Shown: positions 21,150-34,400 of the stretch, piece after piece | How the letters are laid out: every line of letters begins with the position of its first letter | Position numbering within the stretch: position 1 is the stretch's first letter | DNA from: Isoetes taiwanensis | Lineage: Eukaryota > Streptophyta > Lycopodiopsida > Isoetales > Isoetaceae | Direction of reading: 5' to 3' | Length of the DNA stretch: 64,000 nucleotides | Assembly (NCBI GenBank): GCA_021234155.1 | Contig: JAJEKV010000025.1 | Location: 15,716,036 to 15,780,035, forward strand | Made by a program: the position numbers and the translations under genes | The notes under the pieces: generated by a model | Told to the model about the DNA's origin: nothing | Databases searched by the model: none | Seen by the model: only the letters and a program-made list of their open reading frames with translations

Positions 21150-23747
21150 TCAATCGACATGCCCTGAGCCGATTACTTTGAGATGACCTTTGCCGGGCCC
21201 CATTGTTCCATGAATCAGCGGTATGCGCCTTATCAGGTCTTGCTTAAGTACCCACGTCAGCGTCTTCCACCTGAGGTGTTTTACTTGACCAAATATTGAG
21301 AAACTTGATCTCCTTGTCTTCTTGATCGCCTTTATCAAGGATCAAGTCCGGACTATCTCTAGCTGCTCTTCCGCTATTTCCAACAACGCTATGGTCCAAG
21401 ACTTCCTCCGGGTTTGGAGTATGCTTCTTCAAAGAACTCACGTGGAAGACTTTATGAATTTTCAGGTGTCTTTGGCAGCTCTAACTTGTAGGATTGGTTA
21501 CCCTCTTGGCTATTCCGAAGGGGCCAACCCACTTTGGAGCAAGCTTCTTTACAATTCCGGCGCGAGCTTTGCCCCCTTCACGTTGATCTTGAGCCAGACG
21601 TTGTCGCCAACCATCGGAACTCTCGACCGTCCGGGTGCTTGTCGGCGACGCTCTTTTGTCGACTCCTTGCTGATCCTCGGACCTCTTCTATCACCGCCGA
21701 TATCGCCAACATTTGCTTCGCGAAACCTCTACCTTTGACCGCGATTGTGCCAAGTGTCCGAGTCGACATTGGTAGCCGTAGTTGATCATGAGCGGCGATA
21801 TTTGGGATGATTCTGCTTGGTGCTATTATAAGCAAACTCAACCAAGTGAATGTAATCTTCCCACTTAGTCTCGCTTATTCCCGGACATAGTTCCTCGAGA
21901 TATCTTCCAAGATTACATTGGTCCGTTAAACTTTGCCCATCCGTCGAGGATGATAGGCCGATAACTCATGGACAGCGGCTTCATTGGGATCGTCGCAAAA
22001 GATCCCTAAAAAGGCACCGATGAACGTCGGGTCTCTGTCGGAGATGATTTCTCTCGGCATACCATGGAGCCTGAAGATTTCCTTTGTGAAGAAAGCCGTT
22101 GTATCCAAGGCTGTGTCGGTGGTCCTGCAAGGCACAAAAGTGTGCCATCTTCGGCCGGCTTATGGAAGCTACAACCATCGGGGCATCTTTTCCTCTTCGC
22201 CCTCGAGTCCTATTATGAAGTCCATCTTGATGACTTCCCACTTAGCGTTCGGCACGCTAATGGTTCCAATGCTCACGGAATTGACTGCTTTGCCTTCATC
22301 TGCTGACATAGCTGACACTCTTTGATGTAGCGAGCTATCTGCTTCTTTATCCCTGGCCAATAATAACTCTGCGCACTTTGAAATATGTCTTCATAAATCT
22401 GCGTGGCGGTTGTTGGATTTGTTGTGGGTGTCGTGAAAAATCAACTTCCTCAGCGGCGATTCGAGGGCACACACAACTTATTCTTATGGTACAAAAGGTT
22501 ACCTTCCTTCTTAAAATTCTTGAAGGTCTCCTCTCCTTATCCGTCTTGCCTCTTTGCATGCTCACCCACACTTCCTTGAAATCCATCACATTGGCAAGGT
22601 TTCTTCGATCTTCTTTCGGTCAGCCGGTGAGCGCCGAGATTGCGTTTGAAACTCTTATTGTCGGGAAGATGCCTTGAAAGCGATCCGCTACTACATTGAG
22701 TTTCCCACAGACCATAAACTATAACAAAATCGTATTCTTCGAGGAACTCCATCCACCTTCGCCGCCTCGAGTTGAGATGTGGTTGCACTAACACGTATTG
22801 AGGCTCGATGATCCGTGATCCGTACGGAACTTCCTTCCCAACGTGTGTGCCTCCAAATTCTTAATGCTCGACAACCGCAAGCAACTCTTGGTCATGAGCT
22901 CCGGTAGTCTTGGCGTTTGCCGCTTCATCTTCGAGAGTCATAAGCCACTACCCTCTTCTGCATCGATCTCCTCGCGGGCAATTTTACTTGCATCCGGCCG
23001 CCACAAGTTTATCCTTTCGGATCCGCGTATCGGGGCGCAGGGCGGTTGTCAAAGCTTCCTTCAACATCTCAAATCCTCGCTTGCTTTCTTACGCGCTGAA
23101 CTGCCTAATCCTTTACTTTTTTTCCTCGTCAAGTCCGTTGGCCCGGGCAGCTTATTTTGCAAAGTTCTTCACGAACTTCCTATAATACCCTGCTAGGCCG
23201 AGAAAACTTCTGACCTCGTGGATGTTCTTCGGTGCCGGCCAATGTATGACTGCCTCGATCTTGGCGGGATCCGTCGAAATCCCCTCCACGAGATCACGTG
23301 CCCCGGATACTCTACCCTTTCCGTTGTGAAGTGGCGCTTCGACAACTTGGCATACAACTGGAGCCTTCTTAGCTTCTCTAGCACTTTCCTGAGGTGTTGT
23401 ACGTGTTCCTCCAGGGATTTACTGTACACTAATATATCATCAAAGAATACTATGACAAAAGTATCCAAAAACTCCCCGAAGATGTCATTCATAAGCCTCA
23501 TGAACGATCTTTGGGGGTTTGACAAACCAAACAAGATACGGTGAACTTCGTAATGCCCATACACGGTCCCGAATCTTTGTTTTGTGGATGTCTTCCTCCT
23601 TAATCCTAATCGATGGTACCGCCCCGCCTCGTGTCTATCTTGGAAAACCTTCGCCTTGGAGCTGATCCATCGAGTCGTCCCGATCTCGGAGTGCATACTT
23701 ATTCTTGATGGTGTGCTTATTTAGCTGCCTGTAATTTATGCACATCC
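21150..23747 (-). pseudogene. Gypsy pol: RT (main part), RNase H, integrase, C-terminal tail
   Basis: On the minus strand the frame enters at [10 protein letters not shown] (about 23740), passes through EEDIHKT-type residues, VYGHYEV and FGLSNPQRSFMRLMNDIFGE, and reaches the catalytic [11 protein letters not shown] (about 23440), followed by [13 protein letters not shown] and the LGHVIS-like box. RNase H is poorly preserved (23.1-22.6 kb). Integrase shows WEVIKMDFIIGLEGEEEK (about 22230) and SDRDPTFIGAFLGIF and AYHPRRMGK-like residues (about 22060-21930). The end reads SSLKKHTPNPEEVLDHSV, a pre-chromodomain motif, and a degraded WSSKTPQVEDADVG. Frameshifts are numerous, so no single ORF spans it. 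Many plus-strand frames here are shadows. Confidence 0.85.
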
Positions 23748-24922
23748 TCAAAAGCACTGTTTCATTATTTATGGACTTTCCCCCGAGTCCATACGTCTCC
23801 AAATTGAGTCAAATTTCTAAAATATGATGGTTTTTTAAATAGAATGACGGAATTTTTGGGAAACGTCTTGGTAGGTGATATGGCGAAGCTTTTTTCTATT
23901 AAGCCAAGGACAAGCCACCAACTCATGGTCAAGGAAAAGGCCCCTGTGGTGTGAGGTGTTGCTAGTGAGGCTTTGTTTTGCAAATGCGGCAAGATAGATT
24001 CATAACAACGGATGAGAATGGTTGAAACGAGTACGCCGGTATGGATTCACAATGACTGAAATGCAGTCCCATATCGCTGGAGCGTGATCTTAGCCCACGA
24101 ATCAATTGCGGGTGGAGGTGCGAGAATGAGATAAATCAGAATGGAAGAAACGAAATCAAGCTGGGCGTGTCATGAAGCTCCTCCTGGGGATGGGTTGTTA
24201 AAGGAAAACAATTATCAACTCACTAGGGTGGAGTTGGAAGCTTCCACGATATCATTGAAACGACTTGTCTCATTGGGGAGGCCACAAGAGGCTACTCAAA
24301 TTAGAGGATGTTTGGTTGCACAACTCATTCGGACCATTATTTAAGAAGCTTTATAAAAAGGAGAAAAGGCAACAGAAGATTTGTAACCAAGCTCATTGTC
24401 AACACTCCTCACTCGATCCTTGAATTGGATGAATGGTGGGCCCTCAGATAGCAGAAATTACATTGATGAGTTCGACCGGTGATCTTATTCAAGTAGAACT
24501 AGCCATTGATGAAACTTGGCACCACGAAAATTTTTTCTACTTTGTATTCGTTTTTGTCGAGGCATGTTGTTTTATTTGGTTTTATAATATGTGTATCAAA
24601 TCTATGTAATGCATTTCTTAATGAATGGAACCGTTCTATCTATTTTATGATGGAGCATAGGCCACAATCCGTAGACACCAATTTGTTTTGTGCAAATTGG
24701 GCATAATTTGCCTCGATAGTCGTCCCAACAAAGTTTAATAGAGGCATCCAAAGGAAATAGGGCGATTTAATTTCAGACTTGTGAGAAAATAGAAATACTG
24801 GTCGTCACAAATATAATTAATCGAATAATTAAAAGTACTTGAAAACTATGAGACCAAGTGTGGATGCTACCTAATACAAATCATATCGAGATATAAATTC
24901 TTATGAACTTATGAAATACATC

Positions 24923-25190
24923 TCATAGATTGTAATTATTGGTGATTTTGTCAATCTCATAAGCATCGCGCCAGAACCCAAACAATATGGATAGTAACAT
25001 GGTACTTTCGCCGGGAGTCTTTCGACGACCCAAGTAGCTATACCATGCAGCGGTATCAAGGGTGATCCCTTTGATAATGCATGCATGAAGGTCGTCGAAA
25101 GTCATGAGGCAAGTGAGGGTGTCCAAATGCTCTGGAGGTGGAGGCAATTGGGACCTCTGAAGAACTCTAGCAGGGCGGCGAGACATAGGA
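24923..25190 (-). CDS. Unidentified coding-like exon in the 11.3-kb element
   Basis: From MSRRPARVLQRSQLPPPPEH the minus-strand frame is open for about 89 codons (LDTLTCLMTFDDLHACI and further). It has normal amino-acid composition and no stops. No family is recognised. It is a likely exon of a gene carried by the element. Confidence 0.4.
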
Positions 25191-26999
25191 AAGGGCTGTG
25201 CTATGCACTCGAATGCGGCTATACTTATAGCCAAGTAATTATTGATGAAGCACTGTAGTAACATTATTGGGCGTACATACGACTGGTAAGTATATCCAAT
25301 AATTATTGTGTACAATACCAACAATAATTTTGGTTGGTATAAATATATATCAAACCAATGTTGGCCAACAAATTTGGCCTTAGTCTAACCATGTGGTCTC
25401 CTGTTGGTCCTGAGCGTGATTCCATTACGTGCAAGATGAATCACGAAAACTTCAAGCAGTGCCGCGAGCGAGAAATAGCCATGGAAGATTGGATGACCAC
25501 TGTGAGTCTCAATCCTCGCCATTATCCTGATCCCTTCGATGTTATCATCCATCTGATATGGAATAGAGAGCATCAAATGTACATGATAGAAAAGATCTAC
25601 GGGTGGTCTTTGAAAATGACTCGAGAAGAGTCCCCTAGATCAGATTGTTGTAATGTGATAGTCATGTTGTTGTAATCGGATTGTCGTAATACTCTTGCTT
25701 TTGTAATTTGTAAGGCAGTTCCACTTGACTTCATGTTCAACTGCTCGCACTGATAGCCTTAAGGTTCAAATTGGGCGCCCGCCCAATTTCTATGACGGAA
25801 CTCTTCTAGTGCAGGGAAATTGGGCGCCCGCCCAATTATGTCATACTTCTATTAGAATACAAGCAATTAGATCCAATAGAATGAACAACTTGACATGAAA
25901 ATTTTGTATTTCAAGATCTCAAAATGTTACAGATAAAAGATTTTATGCTTTACTTTAGATAGAAAAATACATGATATACCATAGATTCGACATATGTGAC
26001 TGTGAAATTGAGCGGGCGCCCAATTTCAGCAACTCTGTGAATCACTAAGGTTTTTCACGGATGATCGGGGTTCTCCTCCCGGTGTTGTCGGCGTCATGAA
26101 GTTGATCTTTGTTGTTGCATGGCGACTTCCTTTATAGCTTCCATCTTGTTTATGAACTCTTCATTGCTTTCGAGGAGCCACCTTCTTCATCTGCCCTCCC
26201 GCCCTATCTCTATGTCACCCATCTCTTCTCGATATCCATTATTCTCAACGCTGTGTACCTGATTTTCTTCCTCCATCATCTTGAGCTTTCTGTTCTTTTT
26301 CCGCCGACTTTGAGGTGTGTCCTTCACATGGATTCCCTCACGATCATTGTCCACTATATCATTGAATTTCGAATGGCGTCAATGACATCCCGAAAAGTTC
26401 ACCATTTGGGTTCCCCGCCAAAGATATTAATTCTATCTTTTTTATTCGGAAGATGGATAGATCCTTACTTCCTAATCCCCGCCTTCTTTATTTGATCTCG
26501 CAGGAATCCTTACTCGCGGTTAACGTGGACCTCTGATTCCCCCGAAGCAGGCGGGGAATGGATTTGGTAGCGGGGCAATCATTTGTATTTGTATGGAGGC
26601 TTGGAACCTGATTTCTTCTTCTTGCCCTCTCACAATCTTCCGCCTCCCGTGGCCAATGATTTATTTTTTCATTCCAACATTATTTCCAATTGATCAAGAT
26701 CTACACTAGCTTGAGTCAGGGTCCCCCGCATCTCGAATGAAGTTGCTTTGTATCCTTCACATAGTGCTGCACGTTGAATGAGCCTCCAAAAAAAAATCAA
26801 GGACACCGCAAACCCTCCATCATGAGTTTCCGCACCAAATATGTGCATGTCTTGGCCTCAGAGTTGATGAATGAGAGGTCCGTGACCCACCAAATGTAGC
26901 CTTATCACCCCACCTGACGATACAACCAATATGCTTTGAAAGAGGAAATATTTCAGCAAAAGCAACATAAATTGGGCGATCGCCATATTTCAAAGAATA

Positions 27000-28190
27000 T
27001 TACCGCCGGCACTCCTCGTGGGTAATTTCTTCGTGATGTCCTCTCCTCCTTAAGGTGCCGGAAATTTTGAATGTCAACCGATGGTCACTTTGTATAAAGC
27101 ATAGATTCAAGTCATCCAGTGCAGGAGATGCCGCTTGGTCTCGGGCCACGTACATGACCAACACAAGACTCTGAAGCTCACGAACTCTGGAGGTTGACCC
27201 TGACTTTGCTTTTGGATCCTGGTATGCTCCAATCCACACCCGACTACACCATCTATAGTTTTCATTGCATTGCCAAGCACTCGCTCAAATGCTCGGTTTA
27301 TAAATATGGTAATCCAATACAACTGCTGGTCCGTTAGGATACTAATCTGATCCATGAATTTCTGATACTCCTCCACGGACCATTTAATATGGTTCCTAAA
27401 GTCACATCCAATAAGACGTGCTGATGTGTTGACGACATTAACACAAATCCCTAGTGGACTGACAGTGAGGCATTTGAAAGCCTTTGAACCCTCTTCAACT
27501 GGTCCACTGAGGTATTCGTTCACTTTTGTAATAAGAGTCTCCTAGATTTTCCTTCTCAAACTTCTTTTTCCGACTCTCCGGCCCAATCAATCGACCTTCG
27601 TTTGCAAACATTAGCATGAGGTTCTCTGTGAATATGGGATGAAACTGTCTGACTTCATCCATATTTTCAACTTTCAACTTCTTCACCTCTCTTAGATATT
27701 TCAAATGCACGCAACAATGCCAATCTTCCTTAATTCTTGCGCTCTAGTCTTCATGACACGCCTTCCTTTATAAGCCTTCGTGGCCTTGATGAACGTGCTG
27801 CCTGCCATGATCTCCCTCATTAACCTCTGCAAATCCATGGGGTGCATAGACTTCATCGGCCGACAAGAATTGTTTGTGAACATCCGTAGACGATCCTTGA
27901 CTTCAATTCTTTCGCCATTCTCATCCTTCACCGCCCTCGTAAAATGCAGTTTGAGCGACTCGAGGTGCACATATTCCAAGTTTCTTCGTCAAGATAGACG
28001 AAATAATCATAGTCCCGCATGCTCTTATTCTTCAGGGTCTGCTTTGCTATAGCTAGCCATTCCTGCGAACAAAAGATAGTGTAAGACAACTTGAGACGAT
28101 CAGAATTAGACGAAACTACAATATGGACAAAAGCATGAAGGCTATGAAAATCAGTGAGCTCTATTTGGAGTGAAGTCGATTGAGGGTGCA
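27000..28190 (-). CDS. Unidentified multi-segment gene remnant in the 11.3-kb element
   Basis: Successive minus-strand open segments with protein-like composition: 28191-27928 (IELTDFHSLHAFVHIVVSSN..., YDYFVYLDEETW), 27979-27701 (HLESLKLHFTRAVKDENGER, ...DLQRLMREIMAGSTF), 27710-27495 (HLKYLREVKKLKVEN...) and 27523-27107 (AFKCLTVSPLGICVNVVNTS). They overlap at frame changes, as in one long gene with indels or short introns. I recognise no domain. Their length and strand suggest an element-encoded protein distinct from the plus-strand gene at 32-34 kb. Confidence 0.4.
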
Positions 28191-29208
28191 TACATTAGAA
28201 GAGATTAGAAGAGCAATTGGATGGTTGAAATTGGGCGGCTCGATTTGCTTTAATGGGGACATAACTTACAGAGTAAGCGCCTTCTGATTGACCACGCTTT
28301 CCTTTCTTGGCCGCCATAGAGTTCCCATTCGATTGGCGGTTGCGGACCTCCTCAAAGAAGACATCTATGGAATTGTCTTCACTATGATATCATTTGTTTC
28401 TGGCTGACCTTAACATATTCCGTTGGAGTTAGGTTTCCAAACACGATTTCTGACCACACTTTCTCGTGATAAAAAAAAATATCAAATCTTTTCAAATGGC
28501 TCCTTTCGTGAGGCCATTCCAATGCCCTGGTTCACAAGGATCTCGAAAGCAACTGTAGTGTGATTTCCATTAACGATCTAGAACTCGCATTATCCAAATC
28601 ACTTGCTCTTTCCATTTAAATAGCACGACCCCGGAAGGGGTCAAACGAACGACATCGCACAAGGAGGATGCATTTGCATAGTTATGAAAGATTCATAAAG
28701 GGTATCCACGTGTTCAGCACTGATGACCACCGTAAGTCATGTTTGCAGTGCTTGATGCATCTTGAATATGTGGAGCCTCAATTTCGAATCCTACACCAAG
28801 TGGGTAAATCCTCTCCCTTTGCTTGATGTTTTAACATCGGCCCGAGATAATTCACGCTTACTTTCCCCGTGTTAACTCCCCAATGGAGGTATCTTGTACA
28901 ATTGGCGGTGATCCCCTACGCACTATCGCTAGCCGTTTCATCGCCCCTCGCTTCGCGGATGGACTCGAGAAGAGTGGGACATCTTCGTGTCTTATGGGAG
29001 GTGCCCGCTTGATCCTGCCCTTTTTTTTTCTTCAACCAAGATCGTGAGAATGTTCATTAGATTCTCCCAAGTGTTGTCCGTTCCGGAGGGATCTTGGTCT
29101 TTTGCATACCTCAAGCATGACAAATGCATCTCAATGTTTGGGGTTTGTTGTCAAAGCGATCTCTTCTTCTTTGTAACAGCTATTGCCTTTGTCACCTACC
29201 TTAGACTT

Positions 29209-29640
29209 CTACTCAAGGCTCCCCCTTTTTGGTAACTCCGTCATCGAGACTTCAACCCGCCGCGTGTCATACACTTTGGTCAGCCTTCCCATGATATTCT
29301 GTATACAGGCCTTTCTGACCTTGGTCTGCTTGTGTTCAAGAATCCACTGCCTGACTGTAGAAACCACACAATCTCCACGCTTTAATTCCAGATTTTCCAA
29401 GCTCTCATATGAGTCCAAATACAACCCTTCATACAAGCCACGGTTTTGATTTTCTTGCTATGCTTGCCGACATTAGCTGAGGGTCATACGTGGCGGGGTA
29501 GCCCCTCAGCACGGAAGCACTTGTCCAATACGCCTTCCACAAAACTTCTATCTCCCCGGGTACTCTGCTTATCCCCATATCAATTGCTATCCCGATATTG
29601 CTTGTCTTTTTGTCCTGCCGCATCTGCAAAATATAAACAT
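29209..29640 (-). CDS. Unidentified coding-like segments
   Basis: Minus-strand frames 29629-29429 (...GEIEVLWKAYWTSASVLRGY) and 29436-29209 (YEGLYLDSYESLENLELKRG, then TVRQWILEHKQTK) overlap by a few bases and look like one protein with a frameshift. They may be the upstream part of the gene at 27.0-28.2 kb. No family is assigned. Confidence 0.35.
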
Positions 29641-32098
29641 AAATCCTTCAGATGGTTTTAGCCGACTCGGATTTACGTTCGTTACCAATTTCAATGCACC
29701 ATGTGTACTTGCCGCCAAATGTATGATATCTTCTGAACTACTTCAATTCCTTCAAATGTCACATCCTCCTCTGTCTCTTTAGTTTAAAACGAAACTGCCA
29801 AGGGTAAGCCAACCCATAGTCAGCATGCTGGGCAAATGATTTTGTCCTTGCACATTACTCCCGCATTGCATCAAACTTGAAGTGAGTACAGCTTACGGAA
29901 AAGTAACGGGCATACATTTAAGCCAAATAGGGCGGCAGCCCAATTTAGTGACTTGAAAGTTAGTAGGAATGGTTCGCAAGTGGCGCTGGGGAGAGGCATG
30001 CCCATCTCGAAATTGGGCGTCCGCCCTTTACTAGGCCCCAAGACTAGGCACCGTGCCTGACAACCTTCACCGTGGAGGCCCAATTCTGTCCCTGCGGCTT
30101 GAAACCGGCCGAACTCAATGAAGGGGAAGTAGAGGTGCTTCAACTTCCATGCAAGTGATACCGCTTTCAGAAATAAATAGGGCGACGCCCGACGAGAGCG
30201 GGGAATGAAGGTGACATTGCGCCTTTCCAACACAGCCCCTACGAAAGAAGTTATTAGCAATGAAACAGGCGGCCGCCTCTGGGCTTATGAGAAGGGAATG
30301 CAGTGACCTACTTCAAGTTTCCAACACGCTTCAACAAAGGAGTCATCAAAAAAAAATTGACCGGGCCCAATGTCTTCAAGGAAACAAGGTTAGGTGGATC
30401 GATCTATCGACCTTTTTCATGCTGAAATCTGTCATTGTCGTCGAGAAATAGCTTGAGAAAAGAAGGTGAGGGAAGCAAGTCTAGGTGGCTCGAATATCCA
30501 AAGATACAAAGATAGTTGATTAGAAGGATAGAATAGAGAGGGATTAGAAGGAAAAAAGATCATTATTGCGGTAACTTCGTGTCGGACCTTGAATGAATAG
30601 GAGCAAGCTTCTTTTTCAAGCACCTAAGGGGAATGGATGGAAGACGTAATGGATGCCATGTCGCCTTGGGAAGCATTATTAAAAAATAAATAAACATTGA
30701 CATCAACCCGCCCGGTGATGCAAGCATTACCTTCGCTGGGCGACTTTCCATAACCAATAGGAGTCGTTTCCCTTGTCCTTAGTTGTCGCCCGATGATATC
30801 GGATAAGAGGCGCCGTTTTCGCAGCTAAATCAAGACCTGCTGAAAATGCTGCTATCCAGAAAGGAATATTTATAAGTGAGGCATGCACCACATTGCCCGC
30901 CATGACAAGTGTCCGATTAAGGTTATAATGGACCGCTCTTGTACCATAATTAATTTGCGTGCTCCGAAAATAATGAAGGGTGCCCCGGACGCCACCTCAA
31001 AATCCTCCTCCACTAATATAGGCGCCACATGGCATGCCGTGATGTGAAAGTATTAAAGGGTACACAATTCAAATATATGAAATTCAAAAAATATCAATGC
31101 ATACATTGCGTGAGCTACATTTAATGACACTGCGCGGTCCCCAATAACGTTAATAAAGTTTGCCCCCTAATAAATGCATACAAATGGGGGAGAATTTGAA
31201 TTCTGAATTTGAATTTGTTGAGTGATTCAAATACGCATCTTAATTCCCCCCCATTTATTTCCTAGTGCCCTCCCGTTTTTGGAAGCCTTCATTCTTGGTT
31301 ACTTTAATATACTTTGTCGAAGGTCTTACATGGCTTCACCGACTCCAAAGGTAATTTTCTTAACTAAGCTAGATTTGTGATCTTGGACCGTTTCTTGATT
31401 ATGAATCTTGTTTGCTCGACTAGTGCAACATTTTTTGCAAGATGTTTTTGAAGATGTCGACACACTGATTCAATTTCGTCCCCGGCTTTTTTAGCTGCAA
31501 AGGCATCCTTCCACTTTATTCAAATTCTACAAAGAAATCTACTTGTCGTTTTTTTTAGACTTCATGCCACATTGGCGTGCCAGTAGTACAGGAGTCTCAG
31601 CGGTATCGTTCTCTCTATGGCCCATCAAATGGATGCTTGTAAGATTGATTTTCATAAGTAAGTGCAAGTTCTGGAGTACATATGGATGTCCACCGGGGAG
31701 TTAAGTTCGGCCACTCTTCAAAAACCAGCCAATATTGTGTAGCCCTCCAAAACACTGATAAACGTGGGCTGGCCCCACTTTACTATGAACACCGCCACGT
31801 AAAGAGATCCATTTTGGCCTCGCCCGGTTTTGCTTTGCCATCGCCATGCATGTGGATCCATTTCGGCGGCCTAGTTTATTTTGGCCATTTCCACGTGCAT
31901 GTCATCCATGTCTTATGGCTAAACCATGATCAGAGGCGCCATGTCTTCCCACCCGGCAGATTATAGAAGAAATTGGGCGAAATGTTTACCTTGCTGTGTG
32001 CTTTGCCCACCTTTTGGCGGTGTGCTTTTGCCTATTTACATTTGGACCAAGTAAATTGGGCGGCACTAATTTAGTTTTCCCCAAGCCCTCATAAGCCG

Positions 32099-34400
32099 AT
32101 GTTTCAAAATCAATTTAGGGCCCCACCGATTTCAGCCTGTGACGATGCCCGCTGCAAAGATGTTCTGCTCTCAATAACCTCGCCCCATGTTCTTCCCATC
32201 TGCTTGGTAGAAGTGTACATCTTCAAGGATGGTCATCCTATTGCCAAAGGGTTCACTGGAGACTCTAACCAATGCCATTTGAGGAAGCATCCCCCATGGA
32301 GCATTAGTGTTGGTGTTGAAGAGGTTTTTAGGAGTGTCACGCCCTACCATGGCCCCAGATGCGATGCAGAAACTATAGGAGAAGCCAAAGGATCCTTCAT
32401 TCTTTGGAGAGGAAGACGTCCGTGAATCCAATGTAGAGGATGTCGGGTCCACCTCTAAAAAAACAGAGTGGAATCAACTATGGGACTTATCCCCAGACTA
32501 GATACACTTTTACCGAGAAGGACTGTGGAAATATGGCACTCTTGCATCTCCATTCCCTTTGGAAAGGGGTTCATATCCCTTTACAGGCCCGATGATGCAA
32601 AGATCACGATCGGTTCTTAGGGTTGAAATGCATTGGGTGACAATTGTTGAGGGTTACCCGACTCCTCCCAAGTGAATTTCCGGCCGGGGCTTGTTTACAG
32701 TACCCAAAAGCGGTATGCTTGTGAGGTGGAGTAACGAATATGTTACAATGGATGGTGTAAAGGTGTCTGAAAAATCTTGATTTAAAGCCAACTGAAAGCA
32801 ATCAAATATTCCCTCAAGTCATTGGGAGGCTAGTCCGTGAGAAGGCCCGCACCCCGGCCGGGAATCTCAAAGTCGTGGTATCCGGAAATGGAAAGCACAA
32901 TACATCGAGGGTGCGCGCAAAAAGCGGCAGCAGGAACCGTGGTACTTTCTGCCGCCGCGGCATCTACCTTTAAATCAGGGAGGCTGTTTTCTCAATGTTC
33001 GTGAAGGGAGAATTATTAATCATTGCCTCAACACCGAAGTCGGAGGAATGAAGAAGGCATCCTGAAAACATCGGAAGTTGCCCGCAATGTTTAAAAACAA
33101 GCATCCTAGAAGAGGTGAATGTAGAAGTCATGGCACCAGCAAAGCAAGAAAGTATCACCAAATTTCCATAGAACTTGGAAAAGGAGCTTCATGGATGTCG
33201 ATGATTGCAAAAAAAATTCGTTCTCCGATATGTGATACATGCGAGGTCATTCGTACAAAGTTGTTGAAGACAAAGGATGAGGCGTAAAGGCGAATATTGC
33301 ATGATCGTGAGAAGAGCACATAGATTGGAGCAAGCCTCCCCGCTGTACCCAATCTTGGTCGTGGAGATTGTTGTCCCATAGGCATCCCAAAGACTATGTT
33401 TGTATAATTCATGATAAGATGGACCAGCAAAGACAATGATTCCTAAATTGCAGCAATCGGTGAAGTCACTTTGGAGACCGGATAAACTTAAAACATCATT
33501 GACGGTGCTCTCCTCCATGGTCATGGGAGGGGAAGCTATGGAAACTTTGCTTTGGATCTATGGCCGATGACTCAACTTCCATGTCGGTTCTTTGAATAGT
33601 ATCTTGAGAAGACTTGAGATGGTTCATGAGTATCCCGGAGGCCATCTTTCAATCAGGCCGGAAACTTCAGCTCCAACTTGGGTGACTTCCTTTAGGCGTA
33701 ATAATCGCGGCACTCAAATCGAATTGGCACTCACTAATAGCAACATCCTTCGCAAGCTTGCACGCAGAAGGACCTTCTTTCAAGCCCCCCCCGAACATTG
33801 TTGCTGCGGATCGACAATGCTTGGGTCAAAACAAAAAAAATGTATGTTTTCTCATATCTTTCATACCTAGTATATCTTGGTGTGTTCGGGAGATAGAGTT
33901 GGGTTTCATGATGCCCGGACATACACATGAAGACATTGATGCTATGTTTGGCGACTTCTCCTCCACTCTAAAGAAGGCCGAGGTGCTGACCATGCCCCAT
34001 TGTTATATGAGTTCCACAAATGCAATTTAAATGGACACAGTACATTGTTGATAAAGTGCCGTATTGAAGGGGTTTTATAGAAGGTACATTGCCCGACGGC
34101 GATGATAGATTGATAGGCCACACCACCCCACGACATTCAAATTTGCAATGAATGGAGAGTGGCATCATATTACAAAACCCGTCCGTGCTTCTTGGATTGG
34201 GCGCCTCAAAGGCGGTAAAAAATGTGGAAGGAAGGGAGAGACGGGAAAAGCCCATGATGCTGTAGAGGGAACACCCAAGTTGCTTAAACCAAAACCAATG
34301 ATTAAGGACCTTGGCGATTCTGAAAACAAGATCCACAAGCACATCCTTCATTGGGTTGCAATATCCACAAGCAAAGGGCACCCGGAAGCTTGACCAACTA
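32099..34400 (+). pseudogene. TE gene with GHTHEDID signature (DUF7869-like), decayed
   Basis: Three plus-strand blocks in order. 32180-32425 has VYIFKDGHPIAKG, then VSVGVEEV-like residues and IGEAKGSFILWRGR, resembling a small domain shared by plant transposon proteins. 33220-33290 has ICDTCEVIRTKLLKTKDEA, a CxxC-type knuckle. 33780-34030 has LGQNKKN, then REIELGFMMPGHTHEDIDAM, with FSSTLKKAEV after. The GHTHEDID box with an upstream DN..GQNKNRY-like segment marks a widespread transposon-associated domain that I know as DUF7869. Stops and frameshifts separate the blocks. It is probably the transposition protein of the 11.3-kb element. Confidence 0.6.

Larger units (their letters stand above)
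25768..32075. repeat. Dispersed AAATTGGGCG..CGCCCAATTT palindromic motif
   Basis: Near-palindromic AAATTGGGCG/CGCCCAATTT words occur at about 25768-25789, 25817-25837, 26005-26026 (reverse form), 26969-26990, 28228, 29926-29947, 30010-30029, 30175, 31970 and 32053. The first is a perfect 10-bp inverted repeat around CC; later ones are degraded or half-sites. They are confined to the 11.3-kb element as far as I can see. Confidence 0.7.

Noticed and set aside
21322..23544. Plus-strand frames up to 138 codons
   Set aside because: They are antisense shadows of the gypsy RT and integrase, which show motifs on the minus strand.
23752..23759. Calling the 11.3-kb element CACTA because its tips contain CACTG
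   Set aside because: The inverted repeat begins two or three bases earlier (AAGCAC), the TSD is TCAA (4 bp) and there are no subterminal arrays at the ends.
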